From the NCBI GenBank assembly GCA_040386335.1, contig JAZKFT010000022.1, positions 62,001 to 126,000 on the forward strand: a stretch of 64,000 nt of DNA, read 5' to 3'. Below the pieces are notes generated by a model, which was not told where the DNA came from, ran no database searches, and worked only from the letters and a program-made list of their open reading frames with translations. The position numbers and the translations under genes are program-made. The DNA comes from JAZKFT01 sp040386335. Lineage in GTDB: Bacteria > Bacteroidota > Bacteroidia > Chitinophagales > Chitinophagaceae. Shown piece by piece: positions 8,558 through 17,674 of the stretch; position 1 is the stretch's first letter, and each line of letters opens with the position of its first letter.

Positions 8558-9319
8558 TTACTTATTGCTGGCGAATCGGCTCAACAACCTGAGTATTTCC
8601 AGGTATAACCAAACAATGGTTACCATCAGGCCGAATGCACCGTACCACTCCATATATTTTGGAGCACCTTGTGCAGCACCCTGCTCTATCATGTCAAAAT
8701 CGATGATGAGGTTGAGAGCAGCAATGGCTACAATGAAAAGGCTGATACCTATTCCCAGCCACGAACTATCGTGCATAAAAGGCATTTGTACGCCAAACAT
8801 TCTGATGATCATCGTAATCAGATAAAACACGCCGATTGCCACTGTTGCGGTCATAACGATCGACTTAAATTTTTCTGTGGCCCTGATCACGCCGGTGCGA
8901 TATAAAACGAACATGGCAATACAGGTGCCTACAGTAAGCCCGACTGCATTGATGATAATATTGGGCATATTTTCAGCGAAAATGTAGTCGTACATGGCAG
9001 AAATGGCACCGAGGAATAAACCTTCCAGGATAGCATATGCTGGTGCAAGATACCCGGCCCATTCTTTTTTAAATACCATTATCAGCGCCATCACCAGGCC
9101 GCCGATAGCACCCACCCAGAGTAATGTTTGTGCATAAGGAGCGGCATCATAAAACGCTTTCCAGGAAAACATGGCGCCAGCCAATAACATGATCGTCATG
9201 AAACCAAACTTGTTGAGCGTACCCTTTACCGTCATTACAGCCGACGTGTCTGTAGTAAACGTTACATTTTTAAAGGCTTTCTCTGAGAGAGCAGGATTAC
9301 CTGATTTAAAAAGATTCAT
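8558..9319 (-). CDS. Bax inhibitor-1/YccA-family membrane protein
   Basis: A 253-residue integral membrane protein with seven predicted hydrophobic helices between about residue 38 and the C terminus and a soluble N-terminal 35 residues. It belongs to the BI-1 family: the central GLFLGAIS segment, the IGVFYLI helix and the C-terminal NLIIDFDMIEQGA block are characteristic. The two acidic residues in DFDM match the pH-sensing aspartates described for the Bacillus homologue BsYetJ, a calcium leak channel. The physiological role in Bacteroidota is not established. Transcribed alone. Confidence 0.9.
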   Translation of the reverse strand: MNLFKSGNPALSEKAFKNVTFTTDTSAVMTVKGTLNKFGFMTIMLLAGAMFSWKAFYDAAPYAQTLLWVGAIGGLVMALIMVFKKEWAGYLAPAYAILEGLFLGAISAMYDYIFAENMPNIIINAVGLTVGTCIAMFVLYRTGVIRATEKFKSIVMTATVAIGVFYLITMIIRMFGVQMPFMHDSSWLGIGISLFIVAIAALNLIIDFDMIEQGAAQGAPKYMEWYGAFGLMVTIVWLYLEILRLLSRFASNK

Positions 9320-9401
9320 AGTTTTAAATTTTAAGCAAGTTAATAACGAAATGGAAATTTTTGAAGTGAAATTAAAATATCCACCAGGAATTAGTGAACT
9401 G

Positions 9402-10241
9402 TTACGGTTTTACAAAGGGGTGATTGGTGACTACATCGAAGCGGTACAACGGGTTAGTCTTAAATCGATGGATAAGTTGTTGCAGACTCGTTGAGTCGGC
9501 TGCATCCATAAAAGTAAGGTCATGCATCAGAAGCACGCAATGGTTGGAACAACGGTTTTCTTTGTCTTCATAAAGGTCATTGATGTCCTTTTCCATCTGG
9601 TCTACCGATTGAACCAGTTTTAAACTCCGGTATCGCCACTCTGCATCCCAGCCCAACAATACAAAACCACTATCCCGGATATTGTTGCTCGCAGGCTTGT
9701 ACCGCTCAAAAGTGGTTTGGGAGAATTTTGGCGTACGCCAGATATTATTGCCGGGGCACCTGGCAATCGGGTTATCGAAATGCACGGTATCCCTGCAACG
9801 CTCAAAGTCATTTTCAGACCCCGGCACATCCGCATAAAACTTGTCGAAAGCATTTTTATAACCATGGGTAAAACTATGGTTACAAAGTACCACGTTGGGC
9901 ATCTGCCTTAATATCGGCATCATCTTTTTTGAAACCGGCATATCTTTTACATGCATGCCAATCAGGAAAAAGGTAGCGGGTACCCGCTCTGCCTTCAGGA
10001 TGTTTACCACGGTAGGGGTACCGTTGTTAGGCCCGTCGTCGAAGGTGAGGTACAAGGTTCTTTTGCCAACAGTATCCGGATCAATGAATGCATTGATTTT
10101 AGCCTTTGCAGCACTGTCTTTTTTACTTTGTAAAGAATCTGTTTTCGGGGTTGTAACAGAGATTTGTCTGCAACTAAAAATGATGCAGCTTAAAATAACA
10201 GGTATCGTTTTAAAATACCTGCTTGCAGGGTCGGGGTCCAT
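9402..10241 (-). CDS. Polysaccharide deacetylase-family (NodB domain) lipoprotein
   Basis: A 279-residue putative carbohydrate esterase family 4 protein. A hydrophobic N terminus ends in a lipobox-like FSC (about residue 24), and the NodB domain follows from about residue 60. Visible motifs are motif 1 TFDDGP with the catalytic and metal-binding Asp pair, and motif 2 HSFTHG with the two metal-binding His. RCPGNNIWRTP corresponds to motif 3 and LLGWDAEWR to motif 4, with LLMHD as motif 5. It probably removes acetyl groups from peptidoglycan or another N-acetylated glycan at the envelope. The substrate cannot be told from sequence. The gene sits alone between the Bax-inhibitor gene and the S9 peptidase. 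Confidence 0.85.
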   Translation of the reverse strand: MDPDPASRYFKTIPVILSCIIFSCRQISVTTPKTDSLQSKKDSAAKAKINAFIDPDTVGKRTLYLTFDDGPNNGTPTVVNILKAERVPATFFLIGMHVKDMPVSKKMMPILRQMPNVVLCNHSFTHGYKNAFDKFYADVPGSENDFERCRDTVHFDNPIARCPGNNIWRTPKFSQTTFERYKPASNNIRDSGFVLLGWDAEWRYRSLKLVQSVDQMEKDINDLYEDKENRCSNHCVLLMHDLTFMDAADSTSLQQLIHRFKTNPLYRFDVVTNHPFVKP

Positions 10242-10350
10242 TTTGATGTTAAGGTTTGGGTTATTGGAGTGCTAAGTTATATGAGATGGGAAGCAATTCA
10301 AATACCCTCCTGTTGGTATTTTCTTAATGTTTTTTAACTCACTAAAAAAG

Positions 10351-10386
10351 AAAGGGACGAAGGCTTTCAAAACCTTTGTCCCTTTT
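10351..10386 (-). terminator. Rho-independent terminator of the S9 peptidase gene
   Basis: A 13-base-pair stem with one wobble pair (10351-10363 with about 10373-10385) and a nine-base loop. A and T runs flank it on either side. It lies just beyond the stop codon at 10404. Confidence 0.75.
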
Positions 10387-10403
10387 TTCTAAGCAATTGA
10401 TTA

Positions 10404-12785
10404 TTATTTCAAATTCGTTTCAAATAGTTTCAAAATTCTTTTGTACTCATCGGTCCAACTGCTGGGTTCTACAAATCCATGGTCTTCCATCGGGTAAGGC
10501 GCCAGCTCCCAATTATCTTTTCCAAGCTCTATCAGCCGCTGCGACAAACGAACTACATCCTGGAAATGAACATTTATATCCACCATGCCGTGGCAAATGA
10601 GCAGGTGGTTTTTAAGGCCACTGGCAAAATAGATGGGCGAGCTTTTTTTGTAGGAGAGGCTATCGGTGTATGGTTCGTTTAAGATATTGCTGGTATAGCC
10701 ATGGTTATAATGTGCCCAATCGGTAACGGGGCGCAATGCAGCACCAGCCTTGATCACATCGGGTTTGGTAAACAGGCTCATGAGTGTAATAAAGCCTCCA
10801 TAAGATCCGCCATACATACCCACCCGGTTTTTATCAATGCCCAAACTATCCACCATCCATTTAACAGCATCCATATGATCGTCCAGGTCCTTGCCGCCCA
10901 TCCAGCGATAGATGCCGGTACGTACGTTGCGGCCATAACCGGCACTGCCACGATAGTCGATATCCATTACGGTATAACCCATGTCGGTGAGCAGGTTATT
11001 GAACATATACTCCCTGAAATAACTGCTCCACCATTTATGCGCATTTTGTAAATATCCTGCACCGTGTACAAAGATGACCCCAGGTTTTTTAGGATCGGGA
11101 TTGGCTGGTTTATACAACCTTGCATATACATTCACACCATCGGATGCCTTAAAACTCATTACGACGGGGTCCCTCCACGGGTAACTTTTAAATTCGTCGG
11201 TTTGTGCCTTATCAGTGATTTGCAGGGCTGTTGCACCAGGTTCGTTGGCCTGCAGGTACAGTTCCCAGGGTTTATTGGTGTAGGAATATAAAATGGCTAT
11301 CTGCTTTTCATCAGGAGAAATAGTCGCCTGGTTGGAGCCTTTCATATAAGCGATACCGTTTAGGGCATTTCCACCAATAGCTATTACTGAAAAATCCTGC
11401 TGGCCCGGGTGGGCTGCGTTGTTGGTTATGTAAAACGATTTTTTATCCAGTGAAAGTTGCGCCGATTGTACTTCGTAATCGCCTTTGGTTAGCTGCTTTT
11501 TAGTTTTGGTGGCAATGTTGTAGGTATACAAATGAGAATAGCCGGTGGCTTCGCTCTGGAACCAGATGGTGTTTTCGTCTATCCAGCCCTTGCCACCACG
11601 AAAACTGCTGATGCCGGGCCCCCCGATCCATGCCTCATCCCTTTGACGATCAATAAGTGAAAGCTTGCCGGTTGCTGCGTCCAGCAGCATGATCCAGCGG
11701 TCTTTATTATCCTGGCTAAAAATATCTGCAAAGGCAGCGGTACCTTTTTCGTTCCAGCTAATACTACTGATACTCACTCCGCGGGTCGTAGGTTTTTTTG
11801 CTTTGGAAGTGTCTTTTACGGGATAGTCTTTTACATAATCCGGCTGGTCTTTAATACCAGGCAGGGCATCGGTTTTTATCAATATCACGGTGTCTTTTTC
11901 GGTGTCGAACACGTAAGATTCGCTGGTGTTTGGTATTTCGCCCACGTTGGTACGGCCGGTTATGTCCGTTGTAAAACCCGATTCGGTGATATAGTTAGGT
12001 ATAATGGTCCCTTTGTTTCCGACAGCCATTTTACCGAGGCGATAGGTTACAAACCGGCCGTTTGGGCTGATACTAACACTTTGTACCGACTTGTCTCCTG
12101 TGTACAGCGTGCGTAGTTCTTTGGGTTTGTTTTTCTTGTTGATGGAGTCGGTGATATCGAGTTTAGACCTGCGTTGTGCCAATACCTCCATGTTGATCAT
12201 TTCGTTTACGGCAATCCATTTTTCCTGGGTGTTACTGCTTTCAGTAGGCTTTGGAATAGCAGGAGGCGGGGCAGCGGCTTTACTAAAATTTGTTATTTGG
12301 GTTGTGACCCCATTGGCGATTCCCCAGGCATAAAGGTTCTGGTCGCGGCGGTATACAATTTTGGTATCGTTTAAAATAAACTGGGGGTTTGATTCCGCAT
12401 CGACGGTTTGGGTAATGCGTTTGGTGCTTCCATCGACGGCTGAGGTCCAGTAAATATCACCATCCTTGCTGTACACATAGGCGGTGCGGTTGGTATTGAA
12501 AGTTACATTGTCGTAGAACACCATGCTCTGAACCATGGCATTGGAAGCTTTTTGCGGTGTTTTATTTTCATGGGTGATATAATAAGATGAATCTGCGGCC
12601 GCTTTATCAGGGTTCCATTTAAAGAACAGGTATTTACCATCTGCAGTCCATTGTGGCTGGGTGGGTTGGGAGCCGATCCATTTTGGATCCCTCATTATTT
12701 TTTCTACGGTAAGCTTGTCCAGCTTTGTTTGCGCAAAGGAAAACTGTACAAGGAGTATCGCCAGCGCGAAGCAGTATTTTTTCAT
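10404..12785 (-). CDS. S9-family (prolyl oligopeptidase/DPP-like) secreted peptidase
   Basis: A serine peptidase of 793 residues. After a signal peptide ending at FSFAQ comes an N-terminal beta-propeller with WD/TolB-like repeats (for example WTADGKYLFFKW, SPNGRFVTYRL). The C-terminal alpha/beta hydrolase domain has Ser661 in GGSYGG, Asp736 in GMVDINVHF and His769 in EDHGF, the complete catalytic triad in S9 order. It probably cleaves dipeptides or short peptides outside the cytoplasm. I start at the Met of MKKYCF; the longer frame (to 12899) adds 38 residues that would hide the signal peptide. It shares direction with the small membrane protein upstream. Confidence 0.93.
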   Translation of the reverse strand: MKKYCFALAILLVQFSFAQTKLDKLTVEKIMRDPKWIGSQPTQPQWTADGKYLFFKWNPDKAAADSSYYITHENKTPQKASNAMVQSMVFYDNVTFNTNRTAYVYSKDGDIYWTSAVDGSTKRITQTVDAESNPQFILNDTKIVYRRDQNLYAWGIANGVTTQITNFSKAAAPPPAIPKPTESSNTQEKWIAVNEMINMEVLAQRRSKLDITDSINKKNKPKELRTLYTGDKSVQSVSISPNGRFVTYRLGKMAVGNKGTIIPNYITESGFTTDITGRTNVGEIPNTSESYVFDTEKDTVILIKTDALPGIKDQPDYVKDYPVKDTSKAKKPTTRGVSISSISWNEKGTAAFADIFSQDNKDRWIMLLDAATGKLSLIDRQRDEAWIGGPGISSFRGGKGWIDENTIWFQSEATGYSHLYTYNIATKTKKQLTKGDYEVQSAQLSLDKKSFYITNNAAHPGQQDFSVIAIGGNALNGIAYMKGSNQATISPDEKQIAILYSYTNKPWELYLQANEPGATALQITDKAQTDEFKSYPWRDPVVMSFKASDGVNVYARLYKPANPDPKKPGVIFVHGAGYLQNAHKWWSSYFREYMFNNLLTDMGYTVMDIDYRGSAGYGRNVRTGIYRWMGGKDLDDHMDAVKWMVDSLGIDKNRVGMYGGSYGGFITLMSLFTKPDVIKAGAALRPVTDWAHYNHGYTSNILNEPYTDSLSYKKSSPIYFASGLKNHLLICHGMVDINVHFQDVVRLSQRLIELGKDNWELAPYPMEDHGFVEPSSWTDEYKRILKLFETNLK

Positions 12786-12913
12786 CATTAGGTTGGATAT
12801 GGATGGATAAATGTAAGGGTATGCGGTAAGAAAAAGCCACAGCGATGGAGGCTGTGGCGGTATTATTATTTTGATGGCTGTGGAAAGTTTTCGATTCAAA
12901 AGGTTTCCTGTTT

Positions 12914-13219
12914 CTAGGTGGAAGTACTTTCTGCTTTCTTTTTTCTGTTTAGAACCTTGTCCCTAATAATCGCTATCAGTAAAATGGGCGTTACAACAAA
13001 TAAAACCCACATGTGGATTTGGCTGTAAGTAAATGTCGCTTTGCTAACCTCTGTAAAAACCCTAATACCATTTTTGTTCCCCCCGACATAATACTTGTGA
13101 TTTTCAATTTTACCACCATCAGCAGACCCGCCAATAATAAAATTTCCGATTGGGAACAGAATAAGAATTACGGCATACACTATAAAAACTTTCTTCACAA
13201 CAGTTAGTGGTTTTTTCAT
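12914..13219 (-). CDS. Small two-helix membrane protein, unknown function
   Basis: Unrecognised. The 101-residue product has an N-terminal helix (about 10-30), a roughly 35-residue polar segment rich in Gly, Asn and Lys, a second helix (about 70-88) and a basic tail RDKVLNRKKK. This N-helix, loop, C-helix layout with a positive tail suggests both termini are cytoplasmic. It begins with MKKPL and stands between the deoxyhypusine-synthase-like gene, separated by a terminator, and the S9 peptidase downstream (129 bases). It could be the first gene of a short transcript with the peptidase. Confidence 0.55.
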   Translation of the reverse strand: MKKPLTVVKKVFIVYAVILILFPIGNFIIGGSADGGKIENHKYYVGGNKNGIRVFTEVSKATFTYSQIHMWVLFVVTPILLIAIIRDKVLNRKKKAESTST

Positions 13220-13251
13220 TAGTGTAACGCTCCATTTTTTTAAAAATAAAA

Positions 13252-13308
13252 TGCCTGGCTGAGCCTTTCAAATACCCAGCAGAGGGCCTCTGAAGGCCCA
13301 GCCAGGCA
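13252..13308 (-). terminator. Long imperfect hairpin, terminator of the DHS-like gene
   Basis: Arms 13252-13270 and 13291-13308 pair almost fully (a 10-base outer stem TGCCTGGCTG, then an inner helix). In the minus direction the stem is followed by a T-rich run and lies seven bases past the stop of the deoxyhypusine-synthase-like gene. Confidence 0.75.
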
Positions 13309-13314
13309 ACTATT

Positions 13315-14286
13315 TTACCAACCCAATATATACGCAAAAATCAACGGCACCACGATCGTAGCATCGCTTTCCACAATAAACTTGGGCGTATGGATATCCA
13401 GTTTTCCCCAGGTAATTTTTTCGTTGGGAACAGCGCCACTGTAGCTACCGTAACTGGTAGTGCTGTCGCTTATCTGGCAGAAATAACCCCAAAAAGGAAC
13501 ATCGTGCCACTCCAGGTCCTGGTACATCATCGGTACCACGCAAATGGGGAAGTCTCCGGCGATACCACCACCAATCTGGAAGAAACCGACACCCTTTCCA
13601 CCACTGTTTTCACGATACCAACCAGCCAGCCATACCATATATTCAATACCACTTTTCATGGTACTGGCCTGCAGTTCGTTTTTAATTACGTACGATGCAA
13701 AGATGTTGCCCATGGTGCTGTCTTCCCAGCCGGGAACTACAATAGGAATGTTTTTCTGAGCTGCCGCCAGCATCCAGCTGTTCTTGGGGTCTATCTCGTA
13801 ATACTGTTCCAAAACACCGCTCAGCAGCATTTTGTACATATACTCATGTGGAAAATAGCGCTCTCCTGCAGCCTCGGCATCAGCCCATATTTTATGGATA
13901 TGCTGCTGCAAGCGGCGGAAGGCTTCCTCTTCAGGGATGCAGGTATCGGTTACCCGGTTGTAATGGTTTTCCAGCAATTCCCACTCTTGCTGCGGGGTGA
14001 GATCGCGGTAGTTGGGGATGCGTTTGTAACTGTTGTGGGCCACCAGGTTCATGATGTCTTCTTCCAGGTTAGCACCAGTGCAGCTGATAATGGCCACTTT
14101 ATCCTGGCGTATCATTTCGGCCAATGAAATACCGAGCTCTGCGGTGCTCATGGCACCAGCCAGGCTTACCAGCATTTTTCCGCCTTCGGCGAGATGGGTT
14201 TCGTAGCCCTGGGCAGCATCTATAAGTGCCGCAGCATTAAAGTGGCGGTAATGGTGGGTTATAAAATTGGTAACGGGACCTTTCAT
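13315..14286 (-). CDS. Deoxyhypusine synthase-family protein
   Basis: A 323-residue member of the deoxyhypusine synthase family, NAD-dependent enzymes that transfer an aminobutyl group from spermidine. Visible features are an NAD-binding SLAGAMSTAELG, the ISCTGANLEEDIMNLVAH segment, IVVPGWEDSTMGN, the glycine-rich FFQIGGGIAGDFPI, and the GSYSGAVPNEKITWGKL block. Lys295 in WGKL corresponds to the catalytic Lys of the eukaryotic enzyme. Bacteria lack eIF5A, so the substrate is not the canonical one; homospermidine-synthase-like chemistry is a known possibility in bacterial relatives. I start at the Met at 14286; the longer frame adds unrelated residues. No polyamine gene is adjacent. Confidence 0.88.
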   Translation of the reverse strand: MKGPVTNFITHHYRHFNAAALIDAAQGYETHLAEGGKMLVSLAGAMSTAELGISLAEMIRQDKVAIISCTGANLEEDIMNLVAHNSYKRIPNYRDLTPQQEWELLENHYNRVTDTCIPEEEAFRRLQQHIHKIWADAEAAGERYFPHEYMYKMLLSGVLEQYYEIDPKNSWMLAAAQKNIPIVVPGWEDSTMGNIFASYVIKNELQASTMKSGIEYMVWLAGWYRENSGGKGVGFFQIGGGIAGDFPICVVPMMYQDLEWHDVPFWGYFCQISDSTTSYGSYSGAVPNEKITWGKLDIHTPKFIVESDATIVVPLIFAYILGW

Positions 14287-14492
14287 GGATGTATGATTTA
14301 TGATGTTTGATTTGTGATTTGAGTGGCCGAAGGTAAAATGTTGAAAGGTGATTAATGAAGATTTTTCGGCGCTGATTGAATTTAATATGTAACTGGAAGG
14401 GGTCAGGGGAATACCAGTTATCATGGCCTGTATTCTGATATGCCATAGAATGTTATGGGAAAACACGGCAGCTGATAGACCTTCATAAAAAA

Positions 14493-14525
14493 AGCAGCAA
14501 AGAAATCGGGCGATTCTTTGCTGCT
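14493..14525 (-). terminator. Rho-independent terminator of the acyl-CoA dehydrogenase gene
   Basis: Arms AGCAGCAAAGAA and TTCTTTGCTGCT pair around a short inner helix. In the minus direction a seven-T run follows. It lies 38 bases past the stop at 14563. Confidence 0.85.
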
Positions 14526-14562
14526 CAGAACAGTGGATTTAACCGGGTTTGGGAATACTAAT

Positions 14563-16356
14563 TTAGAAACAATATTTGTTTTCAGCAATCAGTTTTGCAG
14601 CTACTCTTCTCCTGGCATCTTTACTATTAAAGGGTTCGGCTTTTGTAAAACGTTTTAATCCCAGCAACATCATGCGTTGTTCGTCGCCATCAGCAAATGA
14701 ATTGATGGCTTCTTTACCGGCTTTGTTCACTTTATCCAATGCGTCGTTCAGGGTGATGCGCATCATATCTGTTTGTTCTGCATAGCCAGCTTCACCTACT
14801 TTATCCACCTGTTTCATTACACGAAGCAGGCAGCTTTCGGCCACATAGGTTTCTATAGCCATATCGGCAATATTCATCAGGATCTCCTGTTCGCCTTCTA
14901 TCTTCATCATCAGCTTTTGAACGGCTGCGCCCGCAACCATGAGTATAGCCTTTTTCATGTTGGTAACATACTTCCGCTCTTTGGCAAAAGCAGTTTCGTC
15001 GTCATTGCCAAAATCGGGGATACTCATCAGTTCTTTCTGCACATTCATGGCAGCACCCATCAGATCAAGGCGACCTTTCATGGCACGTTTCAGTACCATA
15101 TCTACTGTCAGCAGGCGGTTAATTTCGTTCGTGCCTTCATAAATGCGGTTGATGCGGCTGTCGCGGTAGGCTTTGCTGATAATGTATTCGTCACTAAAGC
15201 CATTGCCGCCGTGCACCTGCACGCCTTCATCTACCACATAATCCAGTACTTCACTGCCGTGCACTTTTAAAATGGCACATTCAATGGCAAATTCTTCAGC
15301 AGCACCCAACAGGGCTTCGGCAAATGGTTTACCGGCAGCCATCAGTTCATGTTCCTTATCACCGATATTTTGTGAGCAGCGGTACACGGCTGTTTCATCC
15401 GCCCAGATGCGGGTCGCCATTTCGGCCAGTTTGTATTTGATAGCGCCAAAATTGGAGATGGGTTGTTTAAACTGTTCCCGGGTATTGGCATATTGAACGG
15501 TGGTAGTCGTGGCCCTTTTGCAACCGCCAAATGCAGCTGCCGCCAGTTTGATACGGCCAATGTTCAAAATGTTGAAGGCGATAATATGGCCTTTACCAAT
15601 TTCACCCAGAACATTTTCCACCGGCACTTTTGCATCCTGGAAATAGAGCTGCACGGTTGAAGAACCCTTGATACCCATTTTATGCTCTTCCGGGCCGAGG
15701 GTGAAACCTTCGGTGTCGCGGTCGACGATAAAGCCGGTGAATTTGTCGCCATCTATTTTTGCAAAAACGGTGTACACATCGGCAAAGCCGCCATTGGTGA
15801 TCCAGCATTTTTGGCCATTGAGCAGGTAATGTTTACCGTCTTCGGTCAGTTTCGCTGTGGTTTTGGCACCCAGTGCATCGCTGCCGCTGTTGGGTTCGGT
15901 AAGACCGTAAGAAGCTTTCCACTCGCCGCTGCCGAGTTTGGGTATGTATTTCTGTTTTTGTTCTTCGGTACCAAAATACAATATGGGTAAAGTGCCAATG
16001 CCGCTGTGCGCCGCCATAGCTACAGAAAAAGAAAAACCACCACCCAATCCTTCCGCGGTAATCATCGTGGTGACAAAATCTTTACCCAAACCTCCATATT
16101 CTTCGGGGATGGAAACTCCTAAAAGTCCCTGAGCACCTGCTTTCTCCATCAACAATGGCATCAGGCCCTCTTCCTGTTTATCGATGCGTTCAATAACCGG
16201 CAGCACTTCCGCATCGAGGAACTGTGCACACATGTCCATCACCATTTTTTGCTCTTCCGAAAAATCTTCGGGGATGAATGTATCGATGGGATTGGTTTCT
16301 TTTACGAGCCATTCGCCGCCTTTAAGGGCTGTGGATGTTTGCGTTGCGGTACTCAT
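14563..16356 (-). CDS. Acyl-CoA dehydrogenase family protein (VLCAD/ACAD9-like size)
   Basis: A flavoenzyme of 597 residues that oxidises acyl-CoA to enoyl-CoA in fatty-acid or amino-acid breakdown. It has the N-terminal helical domain, the mid beta domain with YGLTEPNSGSDA and CWITNGGFADVY (FAD and substrate contacts), and the C-terminal helical domain. QVHGGNGFSDEY and RIYEGTNEINR are present, the latter with the probable catalytic Glu. An extra helical domain of about 170 residues follows, which makes the protein longer than short-chain enzymes (about 380) and similar to VLCAD/ACAD9-type proteins. Chain-length preference is not readable. A marR gene lies upstream on the same strand, separated by a palindromic repeat. 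Confidence 0.93.
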   Translation of the reverse strand: MSTATQTSTALKGGEWLVKETNPIDTFIPEDFSEEQKMVMDMCAQFLDAEVLPVIERIDKQEEGLMPLLMEKAGAQGLLGVSIPEEYGGLGKDFVTTMITAEGLGGGFSFSVAMAAHSGIGTLPILYFGTEEQKQKYIPKLGSGEWKASYGLTEPNSGSDALGAKTTAKLTEDGKHYLLNGQKCWITNGGFADVYTVFAKIDGDKFTGFIVDRDTEGFTLGPEEHKMGIKGSSTVQLYFQDAKVPVENVLGEIGKGHIIAFNILNIGRIKLAAAAFGGCKRATTTTVQYANTREQFKQPISNFGAIKYKLAEMATRIWADETAVYRCSQNIGDKEHELMAAGKPFAEALLGAAEEFAIECAILKVHGSEVLDYVVDEGVQVHGGNGFSDEYIISKAYRDSRINRIYEGTNEINRLLTVDMVLKRAMKGRLDLMGAAMNVQKELMSIPDFGNDDETAFAKERKYVTNMKKAILMVAGAAVQKLMMKIEGEQEILMNIADMAIETYVAESCLLRVMKQVDKVGEAGYAEQTDMMRITLNDALDKVNKAGKEAINSFADGDEQRMMLLGLKRFTKAEPFNSKDARRRVAAKLIAENKYCF

Positions 16357-16405
16357 TGATTTATGATTTATGATTTTTGGAATTACGATTTTTACTTTGC
16401 TATAC

Positions 16406-16573
16406 TGGCGCAGGCCTCCAGGCCTGTGCCGGTTCGTTACTTGTTTTAGAAATTCAATCTCTGGCTATTTGTAAAAAACTAACACTAAAATTCAGCCATC
16501 AAGATATTTGCAAACAAGTAACGCCCTGGCACAGGAAGCCAACCCACAAATCCCGCGCCTCATTCCTGCGCCA
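16406..16573. repeat. Inverted-repeat element, copy 1 (second copy at 18177-18263)
   Basis: The right arm (16515-16573) is about 90% identical (53 of 59 by eye) to 18205-18263. The left arm (16406-16443) is an inverted copy of the right arm lacking about 21 internal bases. Both begin TGGCGCAGG and end CGTTACTTG. The spacer is about 71 bases. Weaker similarity to the second locus extends leftward to about 16483. It sits in the 3' flank of marR. Confidence 0.7.
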
Positions 16574-16581
16574 AAAACGCC

Positions 16582-17022
16582 CTATTTCAAATTATCGTAC
16601 ACCTGCTGCAGCACCTTTTTCACCACTTCCACCTCTTCTTTGGTTACACCTTCCAGGCCATCGTTCAACGTATCATTGGCAATTTCAGTGCTTTGGTCTT
16701 TCATACTCCGGGCGGCTTCGGTCAGTTGAATCTTGTTGATGCGACGGTCGGTTTTACTGCTCACTCTTTGTACCAGGCCCTGCTTTTCCATATTGTGTAA
16801 AAGCCTGGTGATGCTTGGTTTATCCCGGAATGTACGGTTGCAGAGTTCCTGCTGGCTCAGGCCATCTTCCTTCCACAAATGCACCAGTACGCTCCATTGC
16901 TCAACGGTTAGTTCCACGCCTGCCTGTCTGAAATTCTTTTGTAAACGCCTGGCAATGGCGGTATTGGCCATGCCTGTAATTACGCTATATAGTTCCCCTC
17001 TCTTGAATTGATTATTTGCCAT
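16582..17022 (-). CDS. MarR-family transcriptional regulator
   Basis: A 146-residue winged helix-turn-helix repressor-type regulator. An N-terminal helix is followed by the DNA-binding part LTVEQWSVLVHLWKEDG, LSQQELCNRTFRDKPSITRLL and the wing VQRVSSKTDRRINKIQLT. A C-terminal dimer helix completes it. The DKPSITRLL recognition helix and the DRR wing tip are typical. It is divergent from two TonB-domain genes, with two dyad sites in the gap, one overlapping its own start, so autoregulation is likely. It may also control the acyl-CoA dehydrogenase downstream on the same strand. Confidence 0.92.
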   Translation of the reverse strand: MANNQFKRGELYSVITGMANTAIARRLQKNFRQAGVELTVEQWSVLVHLWKEDGLSQQELCNRTFRDKPSITRLLHNMEKQGLVQRVSSKTDRRINKIQLTEAARSMKDQSTEIANDTLNDGLEGVTKEEVEVVKKVLQQVYDNLK

Positions 17023-17084
17023 TAGTTAGCTATGCAACTATTTGGACATAAAAGTAATAAAATTAGTTGCATAAACAACTAATT
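17023..17084. promoter_or_regulatory. Probable MarR operator region (two dyads)
   Basis: Site 1 (17061-17084) is a perfect dyad with nine-base arms AATTAGTTG and CAACTAATT around CATAAA. Site 2 (17023-17040) is an imperfect version sharing the TAGTTGCATA half-site on the opposite strand, and it touches the marR start codon. Both lie in the 82-base gap between marR and the TonB-like gene, the expected place for an autoregulatory MarR operator. Confidence 0.7.
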
Positions 17085-17104
17085 TTTTTGGGGCATAAAA
17101 AATT

Positions 17105-17650
17105 ATGGATTTGGAAAAGCAATGTGTCTTTAGCGAAAACTACCCTGTGAGAAAATTCAAGTACCTGCTTTTACCTGTTGTATTTTCTACAGTATTGCTG
17201 TTGATCGGGCATGAAAGCCAAGCTGTAAAAACCAAAAAAAAGAAATTAGAAAAGAGCAATTTAAGTGAGGATTGTTGCGATCTGATGTTTATCAAGGTAG
17301 AAACATTAGCCCAATTTAAAGGTGGGGTAGATTCATTTAGACATTTTTTAGAAGTCAATACGATTTATCCTGACTCAGCTATCAATGCCAATATCGAAGG
17401 TGTTGTCAGATGCCAGTTTGTTATTTCAAACAAAGGAAAAGTAATGGAAGCCCAAATTATAAATGGGTTAGGTTATGGACTGGACGAAGAAGTACTGCGG
17501 GTCATCAACTCCATGCCAGACTGGTTACCCGCTGAACAGGGTGGACGTGGGGTGTCTTATCGATTGGTTCAAAGTTTTACGTTTTCGATTCCACTGGAGG
17601 ATAAAATAAAGAAGAGGGCTTGTGATGATGTAGAATACCCCATACTCTAA
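17105..17650 (+). CDS. TonB C-terminal-domain protein, membrane-anchored
   Basis: A 181-residue product with a short cytoplasmic N terminus, one transmembrane helix (about 18-36), a Lys-rich linker (KTKKKKLEKS) and a TonB C-terminal domain (about 65-165). The latter is recognisable from YPDSAINANIEGVVRCQFVIS, GKVMEAQII, GLGYGLDEEVLRVI and MPDWLPAEQGGRGVSYR. It lacks the Pro-rich spacer of true energy transducers, so whether it reaches an outer-membrane receptor is doubtful. It is followed 24 bases later by a related secreted copy and is divergent from marR across the dyad operators. Function beyond the domain is not known. Confidence 0.8.
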   Translation: MDLEKQCVFSENYPVRKFKYLLLPVVFSTVLLLIGHESQAVKTKKKKLEKSNLSEDCCDLMFIKVETLAQFKGGVDSFRHFLEVNTIYPDSAINANIEGVVRCQFVISNKGKVMEAQIINGLGYGLDEEVLRVINSMPDWLPAEQGGRGVSYRLVQSFTFSIPLEDKIKKRACDDVEYPIL

Positions 17651-17674
17651 TTTATTGAGCCTGTACTTATACTT

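Noticed and set aside
16508..16729. Conserved peptide reading (QEANPQ...RLIPAP) in the plus frame of both 59-base repeats
   Set aside because: The similarity is explained by the DNA repeat; frames are antisense to or outside genes and not otherwise gene-like.
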